From an uncultured Oscillospiraceae bacterium (GTDB lineage: Bacteria; Bacillota; Clostridia; Oscillospirales; Acutalibacteraceae): a stretch of DNA of 6,032 nucleotides. The stretch covers positions 1 to 6,032 of the forward strand of contig URRK01000106.1 in the NCBI GenBank assembly GCA_900550315.1, in the 5' to 3' direction. Position 1 is the stretch's first letter. Each line of letters starts with the position of its first letter. The notes beneath the pieces were generated by a model that saw only the letters and a list, made by a program, of their open reading frames with translations, ran no database searches and was not told the DNA's origin. Positions 1 through 6,032 of the stretch are shown here, piece after piece. Position numbers and translations under genes: made by a program.

Positions 1-982
1 AACTACCAAACCGAAAAAGTAGCTTTTGCACATTGCTTTCAAACATATTATTTTGCGTTACGGTAGTAACCTCGGTGTAGATTAGCTGCTTTTCGCCCGC
101 GCCCTCGGCCGCTTGCTCGGCGGCATTTTTAACGCCAAGGTAGCCCATGGCAAACGGGTTTTGCACAATCAGCGCGTGCATTTCGCCCGTTTCTAACATA
201 GCAACCGATTGAACATTAGTATCAAACCCCACGCAGTGCACGCGGCCGCCAGGGGCCTTTACCGCATCGCCAATGGTGGCCTTTGCTGCCTCGCCAATGC
301 CAAGGGTCATCCACTCGTTAAACCCTACCAGCACATTTATTTCAGGGTGCTCTTTTAACAGTTGCTTTGCGCCGCTGCGCGCCGAGGCCACACTGCTTTG
401 TGCCGTAACGCTGCCAACAATTTTAGCGTTGGAATATTGCTGCAGCGCACTGCGAAAGCCCTGCTCGCGCAGCTTGCCGTTTTGTGTTTCTTCAGTGTAA
501 TTAACCAGGCCAATGTTTACCGGTTGACCGCTTGGCAAGGCGGCTACGGCCGCTTTGGCGGCGGCGGCCCCGGCCGAAGTGCTGTTGGTGCCAATAAAAG
601 CGCGAACCAGCGGGCTGGAAATATCGCTGTCTACCGTTAAAACCGGCACCCCGCTTTGCACCGCCTGCTGCACGGCTAAGTTAGATTTTTCCTCATCTAT
701 TGCCGAAAGCAAAATGGCGCTGGCCCCGTTTTTTACGGCCTTTTGTATAAGGCTGTTTTGGGCGGCGTAGTCCTCCTCGTGCTCCGGCCCCTCAAAGGTT
801 ACGCGCACATTGTACTCGGTTGCGGCCGCGTCTACCCCGTTTTGCAAATTTTTAAAAAAATCGGAATTCAGCGATTTTACAATCACCGCTACATATTTTT
901 GCTCGGCCGAACCGGCCCCCTTGCAGCCGGCGGCGCCCAACGCCAGGCAAAGGCACAGCAAAATAGAAACCAGCTTTTTCAC
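1..982 (-). CDS. Sugar ABC transporter substrate-binding lipoprotein (RbsB/Peripla_BP_4 type), 3' end cut by window edge
   Basis: This is a probable extracellular solute-binding lipoprotein that would deliver a sugar to an ABC permease or present it to the sensor kinase encoded upstream. The start is GTG at 982-980, with a perfect AAGGAGGTG ribosome binding site (988-996) five bases upstream. The 327 residues visible are close to full length for the family (about 310-340), so only the stop or a few codons are missing. Residues 1-20 form a signal peptide (basic MKK, hydrophobic core, AAG-Cys20 lipobox; Ala at -3 is slightly atypical). Family-like segments are VDSD at 117-120, GTNSTSAG at 131-138, VGFDTN at 251-256 and QNPFAMGYLGVK at 274-285. 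These match where ribose/galactose-type binding proteins have their hinge and ligand-contact strands. The GTG overlaps the kinase stop (GTGA), so the genes are probably translationally coupled. The ligand cannot be named from sequence alone. Because of the GTG start, an ATG-only gene search would miss it. Confidence 0.9.
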   Translation of the reverse strand, partial: MKKLVSILLCLCLALGAAGCKGAGSAEQKYVAVIVKSLNSDFFKNLQNGVDAAATEYNVRVTFEGPEHEEDYAAQNSLIQKAVKNGASAILLSAIDEEKSNLAVQQAVQSGVPVLTVDSDISSPLVRAFIGTNSTSAGAAAAKAAVAALPSGQPVNIGLVNYTEETQNGKLREQGFRSALQQYSNAKIVGSVTAQSSVASARSGAKQLLKEHPEINVLVGFNEWMTLGIGEAAKATIGDAVKAPGGRVHCVGFDTNVQSVAMLETGEMHALIVQNPFAMGYLGVKNAAEQAAEGAGEKQLIYTEVTTVTQNNMFESNVQKLLFRFGS

Positions 983-2706
983 GGCTGCACCTCCTTTGTT
1001 ATTTTAGGAATACGCACCGTAACCGTGGTGCCAACATCCAGCTCGCTTTCCACCGTTAGCCCGTAGGCGCTGCCAAAGTAAATTTTAAGCCGGTCGTTAA
1101 CATTTTTAACGCCAATGCCCCCCGAATCGCTGCGCCCCTTTTGCAAAATTTTTCGGCACTGCTCCGGCGTCATGCCAACGCCGTTATCCTGCACCTTTAT
1201 TAAAATGTCGGTATTATTCTCCGGCGCGCTGCAAACCGTTATTACAATTTCGCCCTCGTCTACCATGCGGTCTAAGCCGTGGTAAATGGCGTTTTCAATT
1301 AACGGCTGAACCGTTATTTTGTTGCACAAATAGTGGCTCAAACCCTCCACCTTGAACCGGTAAGAAAACTGGTTACGGTAGCGGTAGCTTTGAATAACCA
1401 AATAGCTTTTGGCGTGCTGCAGCTCTTTTTCAAGGGGAATCAGCTCCTGCCCCTTGCTAATGCTAATGCGAAACAGCCTTGCCAGCGCGCTTACCATTTT
1501 TGCCGCGTCGGCGGTTTTTCCCTGCTCGCACATCCACTGAATAGAATCCAGCGTGTTGTACAAAAAGTGTGGGTTAATTTGCGCCTGCAGGGCTTTCAGC
1601 TCGGTTTTACGCAGCTCGGTTTGCTCCAACCGCACCTGCTCCATAAGCTGTTTAATGCGGCCGGTTAGGTGTGCAAAGGTGTTGCACAGCACCTGTAATT
1701 CGGCAACCGATTGCGTACCCGGCGTGTAGCAAAAGCTGTTTGCCTGCCGCTCAAAGCTTTGCATGGCCAAAATTAAGGCTCGCACCGGCTTGGTAACAAT
1801 TTTTTGCCAAACCAGCAGCACCGCCAGCGCAACGGCCGCACAGCAAAAAAGCGAAAACGCAACGCCGGCAATAATTTGCGATTGCTTTTCGCTGGCGAAC
1901 TCGGTAGTATAGCTTTTGCCAACAATGCGCCACAGGCCATCCGGCGTGGTAGAAACCGCGGTAATTTCCTCCCCGTTTTGGTAAACGCCGTCCCCTTTTC
2001 CTGCAACGGCTTTGGCATCCTCGCTTTTTAGCCCGGCGTACAGCACCTGCTGCTGCGGGTGGTAAATTAAGTTATTTTCCATATCGGTAATATAACAATA
2101 GCCGTGCTGCCCTATGCCAACCTTATCAATATAATCGGCCAAATAATTAAAATTAAAATCTACCGCTAAGTACCGCCCGTTTTCAAACGCGGGCTGCGAA
2201 AGCTTGGCGGCAACCGTAACCGCCCAGGGGTAGACCCCGGCAAAAACCGTTTGCACATGCGGGCCGGAAACCGCAAAATCCGGCCGTTTTTCAAACAGCT
2301 CCCGCTGGAAGGAAAGATCTTGAACCGCAGCAGATTTTAACGCGTAGCGGCTGCCGGAACAGGAAAGAATTTTCCCGCTTTCGGTGTAAATAAATACGGC
2401 TAAAATTTCGTCCTCAAAACCGCCTATGGTTTGCACCTGCGTTTCAAAATCCTTTAAAGTAGCAGATTTTTGCAGCACGGTCTTAATGCCGTTTAGCCGG
2501 GCCCGCATAGAATTTAGCGTGTTGTTTACCGAAACGGCCGCCTGGCCGGTTGCCTGCCGCACATTCACCTTGGCATTTAAAACAAAAGAGCGGCTGTAAA
2601 CCGAGGCAAAAATTGCAATACAAAACGATACCGCCAGCAGCGTAGCCGTTGTAACCGCCGCAACGGTTAGGGTAGAAAGCCGAATGGGTCGGGCGCTTTT
2701 TTTCAT
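979..2706 (-). CDS. Sensor histidine kinase, YesM/LytS type, with extracellular Cache-like domain
   Basis: This 575-residue membrane kinase senses an outside signal and phosphorylates the regulator encoded just upstream. A membrane helix lies at about 13-36, an extracellular region at about 37-277, a second helix at about 278-300 and a HAMP linker at about 301-354. The extracellular region has the length and Tyr/Asp-rich strands of a double Cache domain (for example GQHGYCYITD at 199-208), although this is inferred. The kinase core follows. The phosphoacceptor is His380 in QINPHFLYNTL, the hallmark of the His_kinase (LytS/YesM) family. The ATP-binding domain has an N-box QPLIENAIYHG (467-477), a G1 box DNGVG (507-511) and a G2 box GGIGVKN (529-535), so it looks catalytically intact. 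ATG is at 2706 with AGGAGG at 2712-2717. The start overlaps the regulator stop (ATGA) and the stop overlaps the binding-protein start (GTGA). This family usually pairs with YesN-type regulators controlling carbohydrate uptake. Confidence 0.95.
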   Translation of the reverse strand: MKKSARPIRLSTLTVAAVTTATLLAVSFCIAIFASVYSRSFVLNAKVNVRQATGQAAVSVNNTLNSMRARLNGIKTVLQKSATLKDFETQVQTIGGFEDEILAVFIYTESGKILSCSGSRYALKSAAVQDLSFQRELFEKRPDFAVSGPHVQTVFAGVYPWAVTVAAKLSQPAFENGRYLAVDFNFNYLADYIDKVGIGQHGYCYITDMENNLIYHPQQQVLYAGLKSEDAKAVAGKGDGVYQNGEEITAVSTTPDGLWRIVGKSYTTEFASEKQSQIIAGVAFSLFCCAAVALAVLLVWQKIVTKPVRALILAMQSFERQANSFCYTPGTQSVAELQVLCNTFAHLTGRIKQLMEQVRLEQTELRKTELKALQAQINPHFLYNTLDSIQWMCEQGKTADAAKMVSALARLFRISISKGQELIPLEKELQHAKSYLVIQSYRYRNQFSYRFKVEGLSHYLCNKITVQPLIENAIYHGLDRMVDEGEIVITVCSAPENNTDILIKVQDNGVGMTPEQCRKILQKGRSDSGGIGVKNVNDRLKIYFGSAYGLTVESELDVGTTVTVRIPKITKEVQP

Positions 2707-4295
2707 ACGCTCCTCCTACCGGCGCGCACCTTGTTGGGCGATTCGCCGTAAAACTTTTTAAAGCAGTAGCTAAAATAATGCTGGTCGCTGTAGCCGCATT
2801 TTTCGGCTATCTCCAGCATTTTCATTTCGGTACACAAGATCATATCGCGCGCGGCCTGCATGCGCCGCTCAGTAAGCAGGGTAACAAAGTTTTTTTGTTT
2901 ATTTTTTTTAATTAGGGCGCTTAAATAATTCGGGCTTACCGCCAGCGCGTTGCTTACCCCGGTAAGCGAGAGCGTTTCATCTGAATATCGCTCGTTAATC
3001 ATTTCTACCACCCGGTCGCACAGCACTTCGCTCTCCCGCTTTTGGGAGCTTTCTATAATCTGCTTGGCGCTGCTGCAAAACTCGGCCATCTCGTTTTTCA
3101 GCACCGTTTGGCTGCTGTTGGTGGTAAATCTTGAAAACACGGGGTTTTCGGCAAACAGCTTCATCATGCCCGATTTATCGGTTACCGCGCTAACTACCCG
3201 GTAGACCGTTGCCAGAACCTGCATAACCAGCAAATTGGCGTTTTCGGGCGTGTTTAGCTCGTAAAGGCTGTTTACATAGTTGTTTAGCTGCTCTTTGGTG
3301 CCAACCTTTAACAGCTGTTCTAACCCCATGGCGGTTTTTTCGGCCCGGTCAAACGCAAATTCGGCGTTTGGCTCCTGGTCGTTAATAAAGCGTACCTCGC
3401 CGGCGCCGTCACGGGTGTAGCGGCGGGCCGTTACCGCCTGAAAGTAAGCGTTGCCGCAATCGGCAAGGCCGGTAAAGGCGCGGCTAACGCCAACCGTGCA
3501 GGTTTGCTGCAGCAGACGCTTGGCCGTTTGCACCAGCTCTAACAACGGCAGCTCTAATAAATTGCTAAGCTCGCCCGGCCGCTGCACTGCAACCAACGTT
3601 ACAGCACGCCCGTAAACAACCAGCGTACTGCAGGAAAAATACTGCCCTAAAACATTGTGAATAAAATCAATGTGCTCGGGCCCGGTGCAAGCCCTGCCCT
3701 GCTCGTTTTTAAATTTTAAAACCAGTACGCAAAACCGCGGCGGCTCTCCGTTTTCTAAAACCAGACCCAGCTCCTGCGCCTGTTGCAGCAGGCGGCTGTT
3801 ATCCGGCTTTGTTTCATTTCCGCCCAGCAGCAGGGGCAGCAAAAATGCGTCCCGCTTTGCGTTTTGCAGCAACCGATTAGCGTCGGCGCTTTGTACGGTT
3901 GCCATACTGCCAATTTTTTCATCCATCCGGCGGTGGATCTCAAACAGCTCCTGCGACATTTCGGCCGAGGAAATGGGCTTTAACAAATAGCTAATAATGT
4001 TGTAATCAATTGCCGTGCGGGCATACTCAAAACTGTCGTACCCGCTTAAAATAACAATTTGGGTGGCGGGGCGCAGCTCCCGCACCTTAGCGGCCAGCTC
4101 CAAACCCGAGATCATAGGCATTTTAATATCGGTTAAAATCAAATCCGGCTCCAGCGTTTCAATCAGGTCTAACGCCTCAACGCCGTTTTCGGCCTCGCCC
4201 ACCACTTTAAAACCGGCGGCGGCCCAGTCTACCCGCTCTATCATTGCACGGCGCAGTTCAAATTCGTCATCCACCACTAAAACAGTATAGTCCAT
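2703..4295 (-). CDS. Response regulator, YesN type (receiver plus AraC-family DNA-binding domain)
   Basis: This 530-residue cytoplasmic transcription factor is the probable phosphorylation target of the adjacent kinase. The receiver domain spans about 1-120 with the acidic pair Asp9-Asp10, phosphoacceptor Asp56 (ILTDIKMP), Ser84 and Lys106-Pro107, so all key residues are present. The middle, about 130-425, is not recognised in detail. The stretch at about 266-307 (TVGVSRAF, then ...RRYTRDGAGEVRFIND) resembles the degenerate GGDEF-like segment common in YesN-type regulators. The AraC/XylS domain occupies about 426-530, with helix-turn-helix motifs at about 444-465 and 493-515 (IAEKCGYSDQHYFSYCFKKF). 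It ends in the typical GESPNKVR. Length is normal for the family. ATG at 4295 follows GGAGGGG at 4299-4305. As the first gene of the three-gene unit it probably drives its own operon and nearby transport genes, but target sites are not proven. Its stop overlaps the kinase ATG by four bases. Confidence 0.95.
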   Translation of the reverse strand: MDYTVLVVDDEFELRRAMIERVDWAAAGFKVVGEAENGVEALDLIETLEPDLILTDIKMPMISGLELAAKVRELRPATQIVILSGYDSFEYARTAIDYNIISYLLKPISSAEMSQELFEIHRRMDEKIGSMATVQSADANRLLQNAKRDAFLLPLLLGGNETKPDNSRLLQQAQELGLVLENGEPPRFCVLVLKFKNEQGRACTGPEHIDFIHNVLGQYFSCSTLVVYGRAVTLVAVQRPGELSNLLELPLLELVQTAKRLLQQTCTVGVSRAFTGLADCGNAYFQAVTARRYTRDGAGEVRFINDQEPNAEFAFDRAEKTAMGLEQLLKVGTKEQLNNYVNSLYELNTPENANLLVMQVLATVYRVVSAVTDKSGMMKLFAENPVFSRFTTNSSQTVLKNEMAEFCSSAKQIIESSQKRESEVLCDRVVEMINERYSDETLSLTGVSNALAVSPNYLSALIKKNKQKNFVTLLTERRMQAARDMILCTEMKMLEIAEKCGYSDQHYFSYCFKKFYGESPNKVRAGRRSV

Positions 4296-4316
4296 TGGCC
4301 CCTCCGAAAAAATTAG

Positions 4317-4335
4317 TTTTTAAATGTTTTTAAAT
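4317..4335. repeat. Tandem direct repeat, TTTTTAAAT twice with 10-base period
   Basis: TTTTTAAAT occurs at 4317-4325 and again at 4327-4335, one helical turn apart and 22-40 bases upstream of the regulator start codon. A shorter AAATG follows at 4336-4340. The phased AT tracts could bend DNA or form a direct-repeat site of the kind bound by AraC-family proteins. They could equally be ordinary AT-rich leader sequence. The repeat itself is directly visible and its role is inferred. Confidence 0.45.
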
Positions 4336-4340
4336 AAATG

Positions 4341-4359
4341 TGTGCCGTTATTCAGCACA
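4341..4359. promoter_or_regulatory. Inverted repeat TGTGC-N9-GCACA upstream of the response regulator
   Basis: Perfect 5-base arms at 4341-4345 and 4355-4359 flank a 9-base AT-leaning centre, 46-64 bases upstream of the regulator ATG. The arms face the same helix side at about 14 bases centre to centre. The position suits an operator near the promoter or a weak stem in the leader. Short arms like this also arise by chance, so confidence is low. Confidence 0.3.
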
Positions 4360-4444
4360 AGCAAATTGTACGCTTATATTCCGTGCGGCAGCCTTTAGAG
4401 CGCCCGAATTCAATACGGCTGTATTCGGCTAAGCCGGCAAAGAC

Positions 4445-4470
4445 AACCGTAGGGCCGTACCGCCCCGGTT
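4445..4470 (-). terminator. Stem-loop just after the transporter stop, possible terminator
   Basis: The arms are AACCG+GGGC and GCCC+CGGTT: nine base pairs with a two-base TA bulge (4450-4451) and a six-base loop (4456-4461). The structure begins seven bases after the transporter TAG (4480-4478), where a terminator for the regulator-transporter unit is expected. On the minus-strand transcript the following tract is poor (GTCTTTG). On the plus strand the stem runs into TTTTT (4469-4473), so it would look better as a stop for antisense transcription. It may work in both directions, or only as a 3' end-stabilising hairpin. Confidence 0.4.
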
Positions 4471-4477
4471 TTTGGGC

Positions 4478-5383
4478 CTAAGCCTTGGGCACTTGCTTTT
4501 GGCGGCGCGGCAGCACCTTATTGTTGTAAAAAAACATGAACACCCCGGCCCCGCAAATAAGCAAATAACCGGCAACGCTAAAGGCGTCCGGCAATTCGCC
4601 AAACGCAAAAAAGCCCAAAACGGCGGCAAAAATTACCTGCGTGTAATCGTAAACCGAGATCTCCTTAGCCGGGGCGCAAAGGTAGGCTTTGGTAATGCCC
4701 AGCTGGCCAATGCAGGCAAAAAGGCCGGCCAGCAGCAGGCTGGCGGTTTGCCAAAGGCTCATTGCCTGAAACTGCAAAATAAAAAACGGCAGACACAGCA
4801 AGCACGAAAAAGCCGAAAAGTAAAAAACAATGCGGCGGCTGTCCTCCCCTTTTTGGCCAAGGGCGCGCACAAAGGTGTAGGCAATTCCGGCCCCCATGCC
4901 GCCAACAACGCCGGCCAAGGCCGCAAGCAGCGCCGCGTTTTGAAAACCCGGTTTAATAATAAACACGCTGCCTAAAAACGCCGCTAAAACCCCGCCAATT
5001 TGCACCAAATTTGGTTTTTCCTTTAACAACAGGGCCGAAAACAAAATAGAAAAAAACGGCGAAAGCTTGTTGAGCATATTGGCGTCTGAAAGGTTTAACT
5101 GCCCTATGGCGTAAAAGTTGCAAATCAGGCCAACCGTGCCAAAAAAACTGCGGCCAATAAGGCCCGGAACGCTGCCCTTATTTGGCCGAAAGCCAACCTT
5201 TTGGCGCAGCAAAACGGCAAACATAAAAATAAGCGCAATAAAGTTGCGAAAAAACGCTTTTTGAAAGGGCGGCAGCTGCCCGGCAAGCTTTACAAAAAGC
5301 GACATGCAGGAAAACCCAAATGCCGCCATAATAATATAGCAAATGCCCTGCGCTTTTGGGGGGATCTTTAATTTTAACCGCAT
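4478..5383 (-). CDS. EamA/DMT-superfamily transporter (RhaT-like), ten membrane helices
   Basis: This 301-residue inner-membrane protein probably moves a small metabolite. Substrate and direction cannot be read from sequence. It has the usual family length and an internally duplicated plan. The first EamA half covers about 12-144 and the second about 150-287. Around ten hydrophobic segments lie near 12-34, 43-60, 73-93, 98-120, 127-144, 150-172, 184-204, 211-234, 247-263 and 267-286. Each half ends its fourth helix with the family's acidic turn, LLLKEKP at 118-124 and FGELPD at 261-266. The segment NMLNKLSPFFSILFS (102-116) is characteristic. The tail (NNKVLPRRQKQ) is basic and probably cytoplasmic. 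ATG 5383 is chosen because the upstream reading frame lacks hydrophobic character and this ATG shares a base with the regulator stop (TAATG). No good ribosome binding site lies at normal distance (GGAAG is about 16 bases away), which suggests translation by re-initiation after the regulator. Confidence 0.9.
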   Translation of the reverse strand: MRLKLKIPPKAQGICYIIMAAFGFSCMSLFVKLAGQLPPFQKAFFRNFIALIFMFAVLLRQKVGFRPNKGSVPGLIGRSFFGTVGLICNFYAIGQLNLSDANMLNKLSPFFSILFSALLLKEKPNLVQIGGVLAAFLGSVFIIKPGFQNAALLAALAGVVGGMGAGIAYTFVRALGQKGEDSRRIVFYFSAFSCLLCLPFFILQFQAMSLWQTASLLLAGLFACIGQLGITKAYLCAPAKEISVYDYTQVIFAAVLGFFAFGELPDAFSVAGYLLICGAGVFMFFYNNKVLPRRQKQVPKA

Positions 5384-5934
5384 TACAGTAACCAAATTTC
5401 TTCCCGCACAGGGGGCTGTTTTTCCTCTGCTAAACCGGGCTCGGCCGGTTTTGGGGCAGCGGCGGCTTTGCCCTGCCCTTTGCGCGCAGCGCGTGCTACC
5501 CCGCCAAGGCCGTTTAAAAATTTTAACCAATTGGTCGGCTGCGGTGCCCCCTCGGCGTTGGTTAAAACGCGGGAGTCGGTTAGCGTGTTTTCGGCCGCGC
5601 AAACCATGCCAACCGCACCAATTTGCAGCATTAAAGAAAAGGCAGCTTTTGGCTCCAGCACGGTGTAAGCCGCGGTGTAGCCCCCGCGCTGCAGAGCGGC
5701 CGAAACGGCTGAAATTTGTCCGTCCAGCCGGTTTTGCGGGTCACACAGCAGCACCACCTTTAACCCCCCAAGCACGGCGGTGCGGGTGGTCGCCTTTTGT
5801 AAATATCCGCTTTTTTTAGCCGCCTGCAATACCGTTTTTTTGGTTTCGGCGCTAATTTCGTTGCTGTTTTTAAAAACCTTACACACCGTTGCAACCGAAC
5901 AACCGGCTAATGCGGCAACATCTTTTAAGGTCAT
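5383..5934 (-). CDS. Short LacI-family transcriptional regulator with truncated ligand domain
   Basis: This 183-residue protein is probably a DNA-binding regulator of its own operon. Residues 1-45 are a clear LacI head: TLKDVAALAGCSVATVCKVF (2-21) is the helix-turn-helix and ISAETKKTVLQAAKKSGY (27-44) the third helix. Cys12 and Cys18 replace the usual Val and Ser. The hinge (45-57) is shorter than normal and lacks the usual ARSL-type minor-groove helix. Residues 58-113 look like only the first beta-alpha-beta-alpha-beta portion of the periplasmic-binding-like domain. About 126-183 is an Ala/Pro/Lys/Glu-rich tail of no recognised family. Normal relatives have about 330-350 residues. The ATG at 5934 is preferred over the in-frame TTG at 5958 because AAGGGGGAG (5940-5948) sits five bases before it and because LacI proteins start right at this motif. 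No frameshift was evident, and the TAATG junction with the transporter argues for an intact gene. The function of the shortened sensor is unknown. Confidence 0.85.
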   Translation of the reverse strand: MTLKDVAALAGCSVATVCKVFKNSNEISAETKKTVLQAAKKSGYLQKATTRTAVLGGLKVVLLCDPQNRLDGQISAVSAALQRGGYTAAYTVLEPKAAFSLMLQIGAVGMVCAAENTLTDSRVLTNAEGAPQPTNWLKFLNGLGGVARAARKGQGKAAAAPKPAEPGLAEEKQPPVREEIWLL

Positions 5935-6032
5935 TGAAACTCCCCCTTGTAAAGGCAAAAATTTTAAAAAATTATTTTAAATACTAAACACTGCTAAAAC
6001 GCCAAAAGGTTTGGCAAACGCTACCGGCCAAA
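5935..6032 (-). promoter_or_regulatory. Leader and probable promoter region of the LacI-type regulator/transporter unit
   Basis: The stretch from 5956 to 5990 is very AT-rich, with ATTTTAAA repeated at 5961-5968 and 5974-5981. It contains minus-strand -10-like hexamers TAAAAT (5974-5979) and TAGTAT (5981-5986). Neither has a good -35 hexamer, but either would place the -35 area at about 5997-6009, overlapping the inverted repeat. A promoter here is expected from the gene arrangement, but its exact elements are uncertain. Confidence 0.4.
6001..6015. promoter_or_regulatory. Perfect inverted repeat GCCAAA-AGG-TTTGGC, candidate LacI-type operator
   Basis: Six-base arms (6001-6006 and 6010-6015) flank a three-base centre, 67-81 bases upstream of the regulator start and over the likely -35 area. 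A further GCCAAA half-site lies at 6027-6032, at the window end, and could begin a second copy. LacI-family proteins bind such palindromes and often regulate themselves. The odd spacing and lack of the common central CG make assignment tentative. Confidence 0.4.

Larger units (their letters stand above)
4296..4477. other. Intergenic region between the transporter gene and the response-regulator operon
   Basis: This 182-base gap should hold the end of the upstream transcript and the promoter of the regulator-kinase-binding-protein operon. The half next to the transporter is GC-rich and contains a stem-loop. The half next to the regulator is AT-rich with short repeats. I could not find a convincing -35/-10 pair on the minus strand. 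Isolated -10-like hexamers are TACAAT (4368-4373) and TATAAG (4374-4379), but neither has a TTGACA-like partner at 16-18 bases. No coding potential is evident. Confidence 0.7.

Noticed and set aside
743..1066. Plus-strand open frame across the kinase/binding-protein junction
   Set aside because: It lies opposite two strongly supported coding regions, has no credible ribosome binding site or domain, and crosses their overlap.
4368..4379. TACAAT/TATAAG as a confident promoter for the response regulator
   Set aside because: Good -10 resemblance, but no TTGACA-like hexamer at 16-18 bases and no extended -10 TG, so it is mentioned only inside the intergenic entry.
4472..4975. Plus-strand open frame of 167 codons opposite the transporter gene
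   Set aside because: It is antisense to a clear EamA transporter. The product is highly basic and low in complexity (many Gln, Lys, Asn, Ala) with no recognisable domain, as expected from reading a biased gene backwards.
5383..5602. N-terminal extension of the transporter by 73 codons
   Set aside because: The extension is Arg-rich, has no membrane or family character and lies out of frame within the LacI-type gene. The ATG at 5383 gives the normal family length.
5343..5819. Plus-strand open frame of 158 codons opposite the LacI-type gene
   Set aside because: The product is rich in Arg/Pro/Ala with no domain, and it spans two real minus-strand genes and their junction. It reflects base composition rather than a gene.
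5935..5958. Earlier TTG start adding eight residues to the LacI-type protein
   Set aside because: The added codons contain the strong AAGGGGGAG ribosome binding site itself, and LacI proteins normally begin at the TLKDVA motif.

Overview
The window reads as a bacterial chromosome segment with roughly balanced base composition, probably from the Bacillota (Clostridia, gut-type; genus not determinable here). The reasons are strong AGGAGG-type ribosome binding sites, a YesM/YesN-type two-component pair, a lipoprotein-type sugar-binding protein and tight gene packing with start/stop overlaps. All five genes I can support lie on the minus strand, so they are read from high to low coordinates. They form two transcription units separated by a 182-base gap.

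Unit 1 (about 6032 down to 4478) begins with an AT-rich leader holding a perfect 6-3-6 inverted repeat (6001-6015), a plausible operator. A very short LacI-family regulator follows (5934-5383), whose stop codon shares a base (TAATG) with the start of an EamA/DMT-type ten-helix transporter (5383-4478). The regulator keeps the LacI DNA-binding head but only about a third of the usual ligand domain, followed by an Ala/Pro/charged tail. A stem-loop lies just after the transporter stop.

Unit 2 (4295 down to 1) encodes a YesN-type response regulator (receiver plus AraC helix-turn-helix), a YesM/LytS-type sensor histidine kinase with a large extracellular, probably Cache, domain, and a CUT2/RbsB-like sugar-binding lipoprotein. 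All three are joined by 4-base ATGA/GTGA overlaps. The binding-protein gene starts at GTG and lacks only its last few codons or its stop at the window edge. The upstream gap contains a tandem 10-base AT-rich repeat and a TGTGC-N9-GCACA inverted repeat, both candidate regulatory sites.

The likely logic of unit 2 is that an extracellular sugar is bound by the lipoprotein and/or sensed by the kinase, phosphate passes to the regulator, and uptake genes are activated. ABC ATPase and permease genes may lie beyond position 1, but that cannot be seen. Unit 1 looks like a self-regulated metabolite exporter or importer. No RNA genes, CRISPR arrays, insertion sequences or phage genes were found.
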